Assembly: GCA_033060915.1 (NCBI GenBank) | Contig: CM065393.1 | Coordinates: forward strand, 7,072,501 to 7,136,500 | Source of the DNA: Euryodendron excelsum | Lineage: Eukaryota > Streptophyta > Magnoliopsida > Ericales > Pentaphylacaceae | Direction: 5' to 3' | Length of the DNA stretch: 64,000 bases | Part shown: positions 9,336 to 20,830 of the stretch, piece by piece | Layout: each line of letters begins with the position of its first letter | Position numbering within the stretch: the first letter of the stretch is position 1 | Notes under the pieces: generated by a model | Database searches by the model: none | The model's input: the letters and a program-made list of their open reading frames with translations, nothing else | Told to the model about the DNA's origin: nothing | Made by a program: the position numbers and the translations under genes

Positions 9336-10938
9336 CATCTCATTCACTGTCTCCCGTGTCACTGGGCTGTTCTACTGCTCGAGAGTATTGCCTTCGCTTG
9401 TCATTTGTGCTGCTTGTTGTTGGGTAAAGACTGGTGTTCGGAGTACAGAGGCACTCGTGTTCTTTTTTTTCCTTTTTTGAGTGTAATGGTGACTTAGAAT
9501 GCAAGCAAGTCTCACTAAAAACTATTACTAGTCTTTTGTGAGATGAGGGGGAAACAGAAAATAAGAAAAACAAGAAAAAGATCACATGTTAGTTTTCGTA
9601 TTGAGAAAAGCTTTATGCAATGCATGACTTAGGGATGCCTCTGCCTTTTGAGGGGGACTAAGCATTATGCTTTGGCTTAAGTTTTGGAGATAAGGCCCTG
9701 CCCCTATTATCCAATACTATACCTGCACTTGTAGCCATTCATTCGTACATTCATTTATTCAACAAAAATTACAATTTTATCGAGATGAATTTCCTTTGTA
9801 CATAGAATTTTAAAAAATACATTAAAACAGGGAGGGGGAACATTTTCCATGGGACTTCCTCCTATCCTATCTTTACATTTGAAATCTTAAACTACTCTTG
9901 AGTTTTCGGGTTCGCCTTCTTAGATGGAGGTTGATGAGAGACCTTGATTTTGAATTGCCCCTTTGTTTTCTTGGTAGCCCTATCTTTGTGAGCGAAGAGA
10001 GATTAGGGACCCTCTTTATGAGATGACTTTGATGGTTACCATGAATCCTTAGGGTCTCTTGGTACCCTTAGGAGTTTTGGTTGGCTTGATTTGAGCAAGA
10101 AGGCCTTTTGGCCTTTTTTTGGGGGTTTATCAGATGCAAGAAGATGCAATGACTCGAGTTACTTTGGGAACTCTTGTCTTGAAATGAATACAAATGCATG
10201 AGCAGTTATGATGCATAAAGATATGTGCATAACATAATGACAAAAATTAAGTGCCATAACAATATGAATTTAGACAAGATATAAGAGAAAGTAAAATGGT
10301 CGCCCTTTCCTCCATAGTTTTGAAATTGATGTGTATGTCCTAAATCTGGCAGAGGTTCGGCTACGCATGGGGGTGCTAAATGAGCATGAGGTTAGGGGTT
10401 TGCTAATGCTTCCTAAAAAGCTCGGTTCCCCGAACCTTCAAACCTTCGGTGCCCATCGCCGAAAAGGTGAACCTTATCTTTGGTTGGTGGTTCAAGTGGA
10501 AAAACTATCAAGAGAGCGTAGGCTGAGAAACTGACACAGCATCCGCCCATAGTTAATATACTATTCCCCTTTCGATCTAGAAGGGTAGTAACCAAGTAAT
10601 ATATGCAAAATGCAAATGCAAATGCAAGTGAGCGCACCAAGTGTGTGTGAAATTTTTTTAAAATGGAGGAAAGGACCCAACAATATACATCACATCCTGT
10701 TCATTCATTATATACATAGCGGTTAATTATGACATTAAAAAATGAAGTGTGAACAAAGGTCCACCTACAAAAGAAAATTCAAGAAGGGAGTTAGTAACTT
10801 TTTGACAGACTCAATGCAAGATAAAATGGATGATCAATGCAATGCATGTATGTAAATAATGAATGCAAGTGATGACACTTATTCAAAAACCATTTTGGAA
10901 AATAATGTTTGTTTTGGAAACTTAGAAGAATTTTGAAA
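9336..10938 (-). mobile_element. internal remnant of minus-strand Ogre/Tat-like element (leader region)
   Basis: On the minus strand this follows the tRNA-Arg primer site at 10939-10999, so it should be the 5' leader and start of the internal region. I see no gag frame; short frames such as 9340-9585 look incidental. The left edge is the junction with the truncated plus-strand LTR. The rest of the element, including its 3' LTR, is missing. Confidence 0.55.
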
Positions 10939-10999
10939 AGTGGATAAAGCTGGTCTGCGAAACCAGAGATTTTGGGTTTGATCCCTAGCGGAGTCGCCA
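10939..10999 (+). tRNA. tRNA-Arg-like 3' two-thirds, containing the primer-binding site (not a complete tRNA gene)
   Basis: Read on the plus strand, 10939-10999 matches plant tRNA-Arg(ACG) from the D-arm end to the CCA: GTGGATAA, an anticodon stem and loop (CTGGT, CTGCGAA, ACCAG; anticodon position now GCG), variable region, T-arm GGGTTTGATCCC and acceptor CGGAGTCG-CCA. On the minus strand the last 18 nt are the primer-binding site TGGCGACTCCGCTAGGGA, two bases from the LTR end. The first part of the tRNA is not recognisable and two bases are missing near 10949, so it is not a functional gene. An ordinary PBS would stop at about 18 nt. The tRNA identity is from memory of plant tRNA-Arg sequences. 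Confidence 0.75.
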
Positions 11000-12608
11000 G
11001 CTGTCGTGCCCTAGTTTTAATCAAGTATTTTCGGCTTGGGAAAAAGCACAGAACTCTGTCAATAAAACTCATTCTCCTAGAAAGACGAGTGCGATTAGGT
11101 TTGGGCTTGGAATTGATTTGATTAAGGGCTCTTTTAGAAAAATAGGAGTTACCACATAATTTGATTAATGTGAGTTAGGATACCTAAAACTAGGTATAAT
11201 TCGAAGATTACACATAGGGTTTTAGAAAAAAGGTTTTGGAAAACTTATTCAAGAAAGGGTTTCTAAGAAAATAGGTTGTTTGGCAACCTTTGAAAAGTTT
11301 TAAGCCTTTTTAAAAATTAACTCCATTTTGGTCTTTCAAAAACAGAAATCTATGGTCCTGGAGTTGGTTACGTGTAGAGAAGATATCCTAAGATCATCAC
11401 CCTACCCCGCCTTTTTGGTACTTACATGTCTAATCACCCTTTATTCACTCACTAGAATACCTGGTTACCATTATCCATTTAATATCCACTCTAGAGTTTT
11501 GAAAACGGGGTTTGGTTATCACTTTTTTGGATGAATGATGCATGATATAAGTCTTGAAAAAAATGTTTGAAAAACATGAAAGTTTGATGAAATTTGAAAT
11601 AGAAATCTTGAATGGATAGAAAGTTTTGGGAAGGGAACTTGGGTAGAAATAAAAGTTATGACTGCACTATTTTAGGTTGCTTACGTATCTCATTTGACGA
11701 AAATCAAGTCATTTGTAGTTCGGGCAAGAGCCCGATAGAAAAGTGGCACATTGGGGCCTTTCAAATGTTTTAAAGACACATTGAGATCTTTGAAAAGGTT
11801 TGAAGACACTTTGTGGTCTTTGAAAAGGTTTGGAGACATTTTGAGGTCTTTGAAAAAAAAGAACTTGAGAATTTAGAAAAATGTCTTTGAAATAGGACTT
11901 GGGATTTTTGAAGTGTTTTTGAAATAGGATTTGAAGATGATTTTGAATGTTTTTGAAATGTTTTTGAAATTGACTCGAGGGAGTTTTGAAATGTTCTTAA
12001 AATAGCTCAAGGGAGTTTTGAGAACGTTTTTAAATCTTGTTTTGAAAACTTTGGAGGTAGTGTTTGGATTGGAACTGCTCTTGTAAACTGGTCTTCGAAA
12101 TTCTTTTGAAAATAGTTTTGGAATACCTTATTGAAAGGCATGCTTGATGTTTCATCACCTTTAGGGTTTAATCTTTGATGGACTAAACTCCTTTAGGGCT
12201 ATGAGTTTTAAAAAACATGTTTGAAGAAGAGGCTAGAAACTTCCTTTTTGTTTTTTTATAACTTTAGGGTTATAGAACCTTTCTTGAATATCCCACTTAT
12301 ACTTGACCAATTCTAACCATGGAAGGATTAGGGTTGCTTCAAGAATGTGATGTTTGAAAATTATTTTTGAAAAGAGATTTTGAAAACACTTAGGGTTTTG
12401 GAATCCTAATATGCACAACCTTGAAGGTTGTATTTAATGTATTACCTTTCCTTCGTATTCCTAACCATAAAAGGAGTAGGGACACTTTAGGGTTGTAAGT
12501 TCTTGAAAACAATTTTGAAAATAGTTTTTGAAAACTGTTAAGTGTCTAGCCATTTTAGTTGAGACAAGTGTAAGAGAACCTTTTGGAGACATTTTTACAT
12601 ATAGAGCA

Positions 12609-12613
12609 TGGGA
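12609..12613. repeat. target-site duplication TGGGA (left)
   Basis: TGGGA immediately precedes the solo LTR and recurs at 17547-17551. A 5-bp duplication is standard for Ty3/gypsy integration. Confidence 0.9.
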
Positions 12614-12763
12614 TGTCACGCCCAGATTTTTCGCACTCGAGGATTATACACAAGCGCGGAAAAATGTTGTACTCTCTCATTAGAACTCACTCTCCTAGAA
12701 GAATGAGTGTGACTAGGTTTGAATTGAAAATAGATTTGAATAAAGGGCTTTTGAAAAAGATTT

Positions 12764-12773
12764 GGAGTCGCCA
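12764..12773 (-). promoter_or_regulatory. PBS-like decamer inside LTR
   Basis: TGGCGACTCC on the minus strand is identical to the first ten bases of the real primer-binding site at 10999. It lies about 150 bp before the LTR 3' end. The same decamer occurs at 42858-42867 and 60923-60932. Confidence 0.5.
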
Positions 12774-14942
12774 CCTAACTTGATTAAGGTGAGTTAGGTC
12801 ACCTAAAAACTAAAAATAATCCGAAGACTACACTTAGAGTTTTGGAAAACGATTTTGAAAATATCTCCTTAAGAGAGGATTTTTAGGAAAAATAGGTTGT
12901 TTGGCAACCTTTGAAAAAATTTTAACCCTTTTTTGAAAATAACTCCGTTTTTGGTCTTTGAAAACAGTGATCTAGGTTCAAAGGTTGGTTACGTGTAGGG
13001 AAGACGCACTAAGCCATCACCCTACCCCGCCTTTTCGGTACCTACATGTCAATCTACCCTAGATTCACCTATGAGAGTTTTCAGCTAACTATTGTTCAAT
13101 CCTGTCCACTTTAAAAAACAATGTTTGAAAAGAAATGATGTATGAGATGCAAGTGCAAAATAAGAGAGAGTAGGAAAATAGATTTGGAAATAAATTTGAA
13201 AAGAAATTGATTTGATTTGAAAGAGATTTGAAATTGGATAGATTTGAAATTGAAAAGTTTTGGAAATTGAAAGTAGAGATTTGAAAATAGAAATTTGAAA
13301 TTGAAAATTTGAAAATAGATTGGAGATTTGGAAAGATTTTGGAATTTGAAATTTGGAAAATATGGAGGAATTTGAAATTTAAAAGAAGTTGTGACCGCAC
13401 CCATGAGGGTTGCCTATGTATCCTTTTGGAGGAATTAGGTCAGTCATAGTTCGGACAAGAGTCCAATTGAAAAGAGATTGATTTGGAAGAAAGAGATTGA
13501 ATTGGATGATTTGAAAAGATTTGATTTTGGAAAGCTTGGTTTTAGAAAACCTAGACTTAGGAAGATAGGATTTGAACTTGAGATGAAGAAAGATTTGACA
13601 CGAAGGTTGGACTTGGAAGATTAGGAAAGTTGAAATTTAGGAAAAATTCAGATTAGGAAAGTTTCATTTTAGAAAAGTTTCGTTTTAGGAAAGTTTTGGT
13701 TTAGGAAAGTTTCGAATTAGGAAAGTTTCGGAATTAGGAAAGTCTTGAATTAAGAAAGTTTCAAATTTAGAAAGTTTTCGAAATAGGAAAGGTTTTCAAA
13801 TAAGGAAAGTTCCCGAATTAGGAAAGTTTTGAAATACGAAAATTTTGAAAATTGGAATGTTCAGAAAACAAGGAAGTTTTGAAAATAGAAAAGTTTTGAG
13901 TTTAGAAAATTTTGGATTTGGAAAGATTTCAAGTTTAGGAAAGTTTAAGATTTAGAAAGTTTTAGAGTTTTATAAAATCTTGAGATTAAGAAAGGTTTGA
14001 GTTTAAGAAAGATTTGAAAACTTAGATTTGGAAAGTTAAGGTTTGGAAAGAGGTAGAATTAGGAAAAGGGTTGAATTAGGAAATATTTGAAAACTTAATA
14101 TTTAAGGAAAGATTTGGAAGTTTTAGGAAACCTATGGTTTGGAAAGGTAGGAAATTAAGAGAAAGTTGAATTAGGAAAGATTTAGATTTTGAGTTTTAAA
14201 ATTTAGGAAAGATTTTTATGTTCAAGTTAAGATTTATGAAAGTAAAAGATTAGGAAAGAGTTGGATTAGGAAGGGATTGGATTTTGTTTCTAAAAGGGAA
14301 GGTTTGATTTTGTTTTCAAAAACGGAGGATTGGATCTAGTTTTCCTAAACAAGAGATTGGATTTGGTTTCCTAAAGGAAAGATTTGATTTGAAAAGGATT
14401 TGAAAAGGGAAAATTTTAGAAACCCTAGATTTGGAATGCTATAATTTTGATGTAGAAAACAGGTTTTGAAAATGTGTATAGTTTGGATGTGAAAACAAGA
14501 AGTTTTAAAAACCTAGGTTTTAAGACAAGTTTGAAAACCATGTTTTTGGAAAGAAAATTAGGGTTTCCTAATTGTGAGTTCTAGGGCTTGACTTGGGCTC
14601 TAAGGAAAGTGCGTTTTTGGAAATGAAGATTTTAGAAGAAAAATCCTAGAGGGGCATTTCTAGAAGGAAGATTTTGGAAAGAGAGTTTTTGGAAAGATTT
14701 TTGGAAAAAGTTTTTCTAGGAAGAGACCTAGGGAACGTGTTTGGAAAGTGGACTTTGAAGAGAGCGTTTTGGAAAGGAGTTAAAAAAGGGAGTTTGGAAA
14801 AATAGACTTTTGGAGGGAGTTTTTGAAAACAACTTTGGAAAGGAAAGTTTTAGGAAAGTATGTTGAAAAAGAGATTTTTAGGAAGGGATTTTTTAAAATA
14901 GAGTTTTTTGGAAAGTATAAAAAAAGGTCTCACTTTCCTAAA

Positions 14943-15090
14943 GCGATTCTAACCATAAGAAGGTTAGAACCACTTTAAGAAAGTGGTTTTGAAAACAATA
15001 AGATTTGAAAATATGGACCATAAAAGCCACTTTTAATGTAACACTTTCCTAAAACAACCCTAGCCATGGAAAGTCTAGAATCACCCTAGG
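14943..15090 (-). other. conserved hairpin pair in LTR (copy 2)
   Basis: On the minus strand hairpin 1 is 15048-15090 and hairpin 2 is 14943-14993. Same stems and loops as at 8114-8271 and 40378-40535, with different transitions. Confidence 0.55.
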
Positions 15091-15805
15091 ATTGTGATTT
15101 TGAAAACAAGTTCTTGAAAAGGAGATTTTGATGCAATTTTGAAAACAAGTTTGAAAACGATTTTGAAAACAACTTTGAAAATAATTTTTGGAAGATGCAA
15201 GATCATGATATGCACAATGCAAATTTAGGGTCGTGAACATACAAGATTAAGGCTTCACCACATAATCAAGGGGACCGGATCCACGTGGCCTCCGGTTAGC
15301 CTAAAGGAAAGCCCCCGACACGGTGACTCTCCAATAGTCTAATCCTACACATGGACTGGGAGTCCCCTTGTTTCAAGCATGCAAAGAAAGGGGGGGAAAG
15401 AGATGGGGGATTAAAATAGAGAAAACCCAAGTGGGTTAGGAGAGAGAAGAGAGAGGGGGGAGAGCAGAAATTTAAATAGAAAACCTACCTTGTATCTTAT
15501 TTATTTTGCGCGCCTTGCTTTCTTCGATTTTCGCTTCACTTCAGTCTTGATATTCGAGGGCTCGTCTCTAATCTTCAAGGCTTCGGTTTGCAGCTCTTCA
15601 ACTCTTCAAAGGAGGGTTGGCGGCTGGTGTATAAGTGTATGGGGATGTGTATGAGTGTCTAGGAGGCTAGGGTTTAGTGTATGGTGGCTAGGGTTTGGGA
15701 AAACCTAGGGAGGCTAGGGTTTAGGGAGTATCTGAGCTCTGTATATCAAAATATATGATTTTTAGACTGAGTTTGTGGACCTCTTTTATGTTGGAATAGG
15801 CTTTG

Positions 15806-15813
15806 TATTTATA
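15806..15813 (-). promoter_or_regulatory. TATA box of solo LTR
   Basis: TATAAATA on the minus strand within CTCTATAAATACAAAGCC, the same block as in the other long LTRs. GGCGCC/AGCGCC motifs lie just upstream (15845-15885). Confidence 0.65.
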
Positions 15814-16843
15814 GAGGTTGGACAACACTAGTGCTTGTTGCAGTAGCGCCAGGCCATTTTTTGGCTTAGTGGCGCCAGCCATTTAGGAAATGTTTAAGGT
15901 CGGCAAGCAACGTATCTTTGACTAGATTTGGGCGCCTGTACTGGTGACTACCATGCAATTTCTAGCCTGGCTTCACTAGGAATGACTTTGAAAAGTCCGG
16001 GAAGGAGTTTGGAAGACCGGGAATGACCCGAAAGGCCGGAAAAGAGCAGGAACACTTAAAATAGTGTCCCGTAGGTATTTGACTTGAAAAGTGAGGATAG
16101 AACGTATTGAAAGGGTTGACCGAGCCTTTTGGGGCAAAACAGTCAATAGGATTGGGAAGCTGCCGAGACGAACTTAGACTGTCCCGGAAGAAGACTCGAG
16201 ATTTGGAAACATTATTCAGAATGTTCCCAAAGGTTGCCGGTTTGATACCCAGAGTCGGTGTGGTTGAAAAAAGGTGACCGGCCCACCAGGGGCAAAATGG
16301 TCATTTTGCACCGGGTTGGCCGAAACTGACTCGGAATGATCCGGAAAGATAAAGGGAGGTTGAAAACACTGTACAAAGTATTCTCAGGAAGTTACTGGTT
16401 TGATACCCAGAGCTGGTGTGGTCGGAAAAGGAGACCGGCCCACTAGAGGCAAAACGGTCATGTTGTACCGGGTTTGCCAGAACTGACTCCGAATGATCCG
16501 AGAAGGTAAAGGAAGGTTGGGAATACTATGAAAAATATTCTCGGAAGGTTACCGGTTTGACACCCAGAGCCGGTGTGGTTCCCGGGCGTTTGGATGCCTA
16601 GGGGTAGAATGGTCATCTTGACCGAAAAGTCTCGAAAAAGGCTCAAAGGGTAGTTTGGTCATTTTTCACCGAAGTGGGCTAGAGGCACTGGTGTTGACAT
16701 GGGTTTTGAGTGTTTCCACCACTCCGACGGCGGTCGTCGTGACACAGGGGTTTGTTGGCAATTCCCTATGTCGACCTGTTTACGAGTATTTCCGCTACTC
16801 GGACGGTTGTAATGTTTGCGAGTATTTTCGCTACTCAGACCAT

Positions 16844-17345
16844 CTCGAGGAATAAATTGTTTCGAGAGAGGGATTGGAAAGGGGACTTATTGTCTTCGAA
16901 AAGACGTGCCTGATTTGGGACCGGCTCGAGGAATAAACTGTCTCGAGAGAGGGATTAGAAAGGGTACTTATCGTCTTCGAAAAGACGTGCCTGATGTGGA
17001 ACCGTCTCAAGGAATAAACTGTCTCGAGAGGGAGATTGGAAAGGGGACTTACCGTCTTCGAAAAGATGTGCCTAATTTGGAACCGTCTCGAGGAATAAAC
17101 TGTCTCGAGAGAGGGGTTGGAAAGGGGACTTACTGTCTTCGAAAAGACATGCCTGATTTAGGACCGTCTCAAGTAATAAACTGTCTAGAGAGAGGGATTG
17201 GAAAGGGGACTTATCGTCTTCGAAAAGATGTGCCTGAATTGGGACCGTCTCGAGAGAGGGATTGGCAAGGGGACTTATCGTCTTCGAAAAGATGTGCCTG
17301 AATTAGGACTGTCTAGAGGAACAAACTGTCTCGAGAGAGGAGTTT
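16844..17345 (-). repeat. 81-bp tandem array in solo LTR
   Basis: CTCGAGGAATAAACTG-type words start at 16844, 16925, 17006, 17087, 17168 and 17249, each 81 bp apart. A last unit, shortened to 64 bp, is followed at 17313. Each unit holds CGTCTTCGAAAAGACG, a perfect 6-bp stem with a CGAA loop, and CTCGAG palindromes. Because 81 is divisible by three the array leaves a 161-codon open frame with a 27-residue period, which I do not regard as a gene. Confidence 0.85.
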
Positions 17346-17679
17346 GAATTGGAATTAGAAAAAACAATGCCCCTAAGGGCATTTTGGTCATTTTGCCTTT
17401 ATTTGGGCCTAGCTGGCCTACGAAGTAATGGATAAACGCGATTTGGATTTAGAAAGTTGATTTAGATTGGAATATGCCCATAATGACTTGAACACAAGTC
17501 TGGACAGAGCCTAGACTGCTAAGCGGTCAAAAATAGGGTGCTTACATGGGAATATTTGAAGAAGTTATGGTGCTGATTTTTTAAATTTCAAGAGGATATG
17601 TTATGGAAATAGTTTTTTGAAAGATTATTTTGAAAAGAGGTCTTCGAATTCGAACCTTGAAGCTTACTAACCTAGGTTG

Positions 17680-18020
17680 GATTGTCCTAAAGTTAACTAA
17701 CTAAGGTTAGGTTGGACTAGGGTTGGTTAGATCTAGGTTTAACTAAGGTTAGGTTAACCTAGGATTAAGGTGACCTAGCGCTAACTAACTTGGGTTAAGT
17801 TAACCTAAGGTTAAGGTAACCTAGGGTCAACTAACTTGGGTTAGGTTAACCTAGGGTTAACTAACTAAGGTTAGGTTAACCTATAGTTAAGTTGACTTAG
17901 GATTAATTAACTAAGATTAGGTTAACCTAGGGTTAAGGTGACCTAGGATTAACTAACTAAGATTAGGTTAACTTAGGGTTTAATTGAACTAAAGTTGGAC
18001 AGCTAGGGTCAAGTTAACCT
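17680..18020. repeat. CCTAGG/GGTTAACC-rich degenerate tandem repeat
   Basis: Words such as GGTTAACCTAGGGTTAA recur with spacings of 30 and 46 bp built from modules of about 15-16 bp. The counterpart in the other subfamily-2 LTR is at 44690-45070. It resembles telomere words but is not a regular 7-bp telomere repeat. Confidence 0.6.
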
Positions 18021-20524
18021 AAGATTGGAAGGTGATTTTGAAAGGAGGTTTTGAACTAGGGTTTTGACATAGTAGTTTCTGAAAGGTGGTTTTATGCATG
18101 GAACTTAAGAATGTGTTTTTAAAACCATTTTATAAAATCCACTCAAGTGCGTGTTGGAGTCCCATGGTTGATATTTGGAAACCACTCAAGAGAGGGTTGC
18201 CTTGGAACCATTTCACCCACAAACTCACGATAGCAAAACTTGTGAAAGTTAACATTGAATAGATAGTTTTGAAGACTTGAAAATTAAAGAGAATGATCAT
18301 TTGAAAATTGGTTTTGGAAAATCGCTTTTAATAAGTTGAAATCCACTCTAAAGAATAAGGGTTCATATGGTTGATTTAAAGGAAATCACTCTAAAGAGGA
18401 CTTCATGGAACCATTCCAACCATAATATTTAGGATGGCAAAACTTTTAAAAATCAAGGTGAAAATGATGATTTAGAGAAATCATTTTTATACAAGTTAAA
18501 GAGAGTGCAATTTTGAGAAATAATGAAATGTAGGGTTGCAAAACAAAGTCAAGGGAATTAAAGAGAGTTTTCTAAGATGTAGAAATTAAGGGTTTGACCT
18601 AGGCATCAAGGAACCAACTCTATGAAAATTTTTAAGAAAACATTTGAATATGGAGCCTGAGAATACCATATAAATAGAGATAGTGAAAATTTTAAAAAAA
18701 TGGTCGTAAACATGAAAATAAAGCCAAGCATGCAAAACATGAACTAGATAACTATATGCAAAAGGGTCTTTAAATCATACAAGGCCAGAGGCTTCACCAT
18801 ATAGTAAGGTGCTTTAAGGACATACCAGCTTAAAGTAGATATGTGAGAAGTTCCCTACACGATAGCTCTCATAAACTTTCTTCTAGGCATGAACTAAGAG
18901 CTTCCTTGTTTCAAGCAGGCATGAATACTACCTTTTGCCTTTTAACACTTTCAAACTTCCATGGATGCCTTAACTTGAGCTTGAATAGCCTTAAAGAGGC
19001 TTGAAGGAGCTGGAATGAGGTATTCTATAGCATTAAAGGCTATATAGGTGTAGTGAATGGGTTAGGGGGAGACGAAATCTAGCCTAAGTGTTTGAAGTGT
19101 GGGATGTATATAGGAATTCGAGATTCTTGAGCAATTTTAGCACTACTTCATTATCAATTTCGATTCTGAAATATGCAAAGAGGGAGGCCTGTATTTATCG
19201 GCAAAGTTGGAGTGGCTTGGCAAATGTAAGACATGCGCCTGGGGAAAATTTGCCTTGATGCATGTGCTACATACGCTAGTATTGTTCCACTGGCAAAATG
19301 CCACATTGCACTCATTGTAATAGCTAAATCTTAAGAGCTAAGTGAAGTTTGATCGATTTGATCAAAATTTGGGTGCATGTAGCATATGCTCTGCCGTCGA
19401 AAATGTTCATTTAAACTTCACCTCGATAATTATGCCAATCGGGAAGGATTCAGAGAAATTAGTTGCGTTTATAGTGTTCTCCTAGTGTTTCTCATGAACT
19501 TCTAAATTTTTAGAAAGCTTGAAAGGTGTTCAAAAGAGTGAGATATAGTCTCAAGAAGTGTTCACAAAAACACACTTTTGCGGAGCATCTGTGATATGCT
19601 CCACGGGTGTTCGAAAGTAGCCGTTTGTGGGCCATATGATCGAGGCTTTCAGGAAGCAATCTCTCCAATCGAACCATACCGATGGAAAGTGCCCTGGAAA
19701 TACTTTTGAGAATTTTCTAATTTACACATTTCTCAAATCGTTTGATAGTGCGTTATAATCAGGGAATTGGAGAAAAAGTCAATCTTGGCAAAGCATCTAT
19801 GAGACGCTCCAAGGCGATGAGGGGCTTTGGAAAGTGATTTATCAGATTGAGCTGTATCAATGGAAAGACTTATGGACGAGCTTTTGAGAATTTCCTGATT
19901 TACTCATTTCTCAAGTCCTTTAATGGTGCGTTATAACTACGGAATCGGGAGAAAAGACAACCCTAGCGGAGTGTCTGTGAGATGCTTTAGGAGACTTTTG
20001 TTTAGTCAGGGGTGTTTAGAGTCGCGGGACTCACCTTGGTTAAATAAGAGTGTATGATGAGACCTCTCGTTCAATACCCAAGGCTGGTGTAGTTTTGGGG
20101 CATGTTTGGGTCGGTAGGGGCAAAATGGTCATTTCGACTGGATTTAGTTGAAAAAGGTCAGAATGGGTTGAAGTGGCTTGTTAAGCATGCGGGACTATTC
20201 GAGAGTAGTCTTGGAAGAGTTCTTTTGCTATCTGATGAGATTTGTGTTGTGTTGAGACGTCTAGGGGCAAAACGGTCATTTTGACTAGAGTTGACTAGAA
20301 TGGGACCAGAATTGGACAAGATGGCGTGTTGAGTACTTCTAACTGTTTATGATCACTTTGGAAAGGTGAACTTACCGTCTTGAGGGATTTTAAATTTTTT
20401 CAAGACGTGCCTAGAGGCCCAAGGGGAAAGTTTGGTCATTTTTCACTGACTCGGGTCAGTAGGCGCTGGTGTTGACCAAGATGTTGATTCTCAAGACTGC
20501 CTTGTCTCGAAAAACTATCTGTGT

Positions 20525-20830
20525 GGTGTTGGTCCCTGAGATCGCCTGGTCCTAGAGAGCTACCCGTAAAGTGGTGTTGGTTTCTAAGAACGCTTGGTCT
20601 CAGAAAGCTACCTGTGAGGGTGGTGTTGGTCCCCGAGAATATCTAGTCTCGGAGAACTACCAAATGACGAACATTCTATATTAGCGGGCTATCAGGCGCC
20701 ACAAGTGAACCGTCTGAAATTTGATAAGGTGTTGGTCCTCGAGATCGCCCGATCTCGAAGAACTACCTAAATGACGTTGGTTCCCGAGACCACCCGATCT
20801 CAAAAAACTGCTTGAAATGCTTAGGGGCAT
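20525..20830. repeat. 49-bp module array with 8-bp-arm palindromes in subfamily-2 LTR
   Basis: GTGTTGGTCC(C/T)GAGA words start at 20525, 20574, 20623, 20729 and about 20775. The best module carries CGAGATCGCCCGATCTCG (20740-20757), a perfect 8-bp inverted repeat around CC. I do not see the array in the first piece (37163-37946) of the other copy. Confidence 0.55.

Larger units (their letters stand above)
12614..17546 (-). mobile_element. solo LTR, subfamily 1, 4933 bp
   Basis: Bounded by TGTCACGCCC and GGGTGCTTACA, that is TG...CA on either strand, and flanked by perfect TGGGA duplications with no internal region. It sits inside the subfamily-2 LTR. On the minus strand it reads TGTAAGCACCC, an 81-bp repeat array, GGCGCC motifs, TATA box, leader with a pyrimidine run, the hairpin pair, a long CTTTCCTAA-type tract, a PBS-like decamer and the terminal GCGTGACA. 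This is the usual outcome of LTR-LTR recombination. Confidence 0.92.

Noticed and set aside
10939..10999. Functional tRNA gene
   Set aside because: The first third of the tRNA is missing, two bases are lost near 10949, and CCA is encoded in the DNA next to an LTR end, which points to a primer-site origin. Eukaryotic tRNA genes do not encode CCA.
13089..13404. Two overlapping open frames of about 100 codons on the minus strand
   Set aside because: Phe/Asn/Ser-rich readings of the CTTTC/TTTGAAA-type LTR tract, open in two frames at once. Composition artefact.
16816..17301. 161-codon open frame with a 27-residue repeat, looking like a repeat protein
   Set aside because: It is the translation of the 81-bp LTR array; 81 is divisible by three, so the frame stays open. 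No start context, no homologue pattern, and relatives with 94- and 46-48-bp periods lose the frame.
16844..17345. Regularly spaced repeats resembling a CRISPR array
   Set aside because: Units are near-identical throughout with no unique spacers, in a plant LTR. It is a plain tandem repeat.
17680..18020. Interstitial telomere repeat
   Set aside because: No run of the plant telomere heptamer. The period is about 15-16/30/46 bp and the words are centred on CCTAGG.
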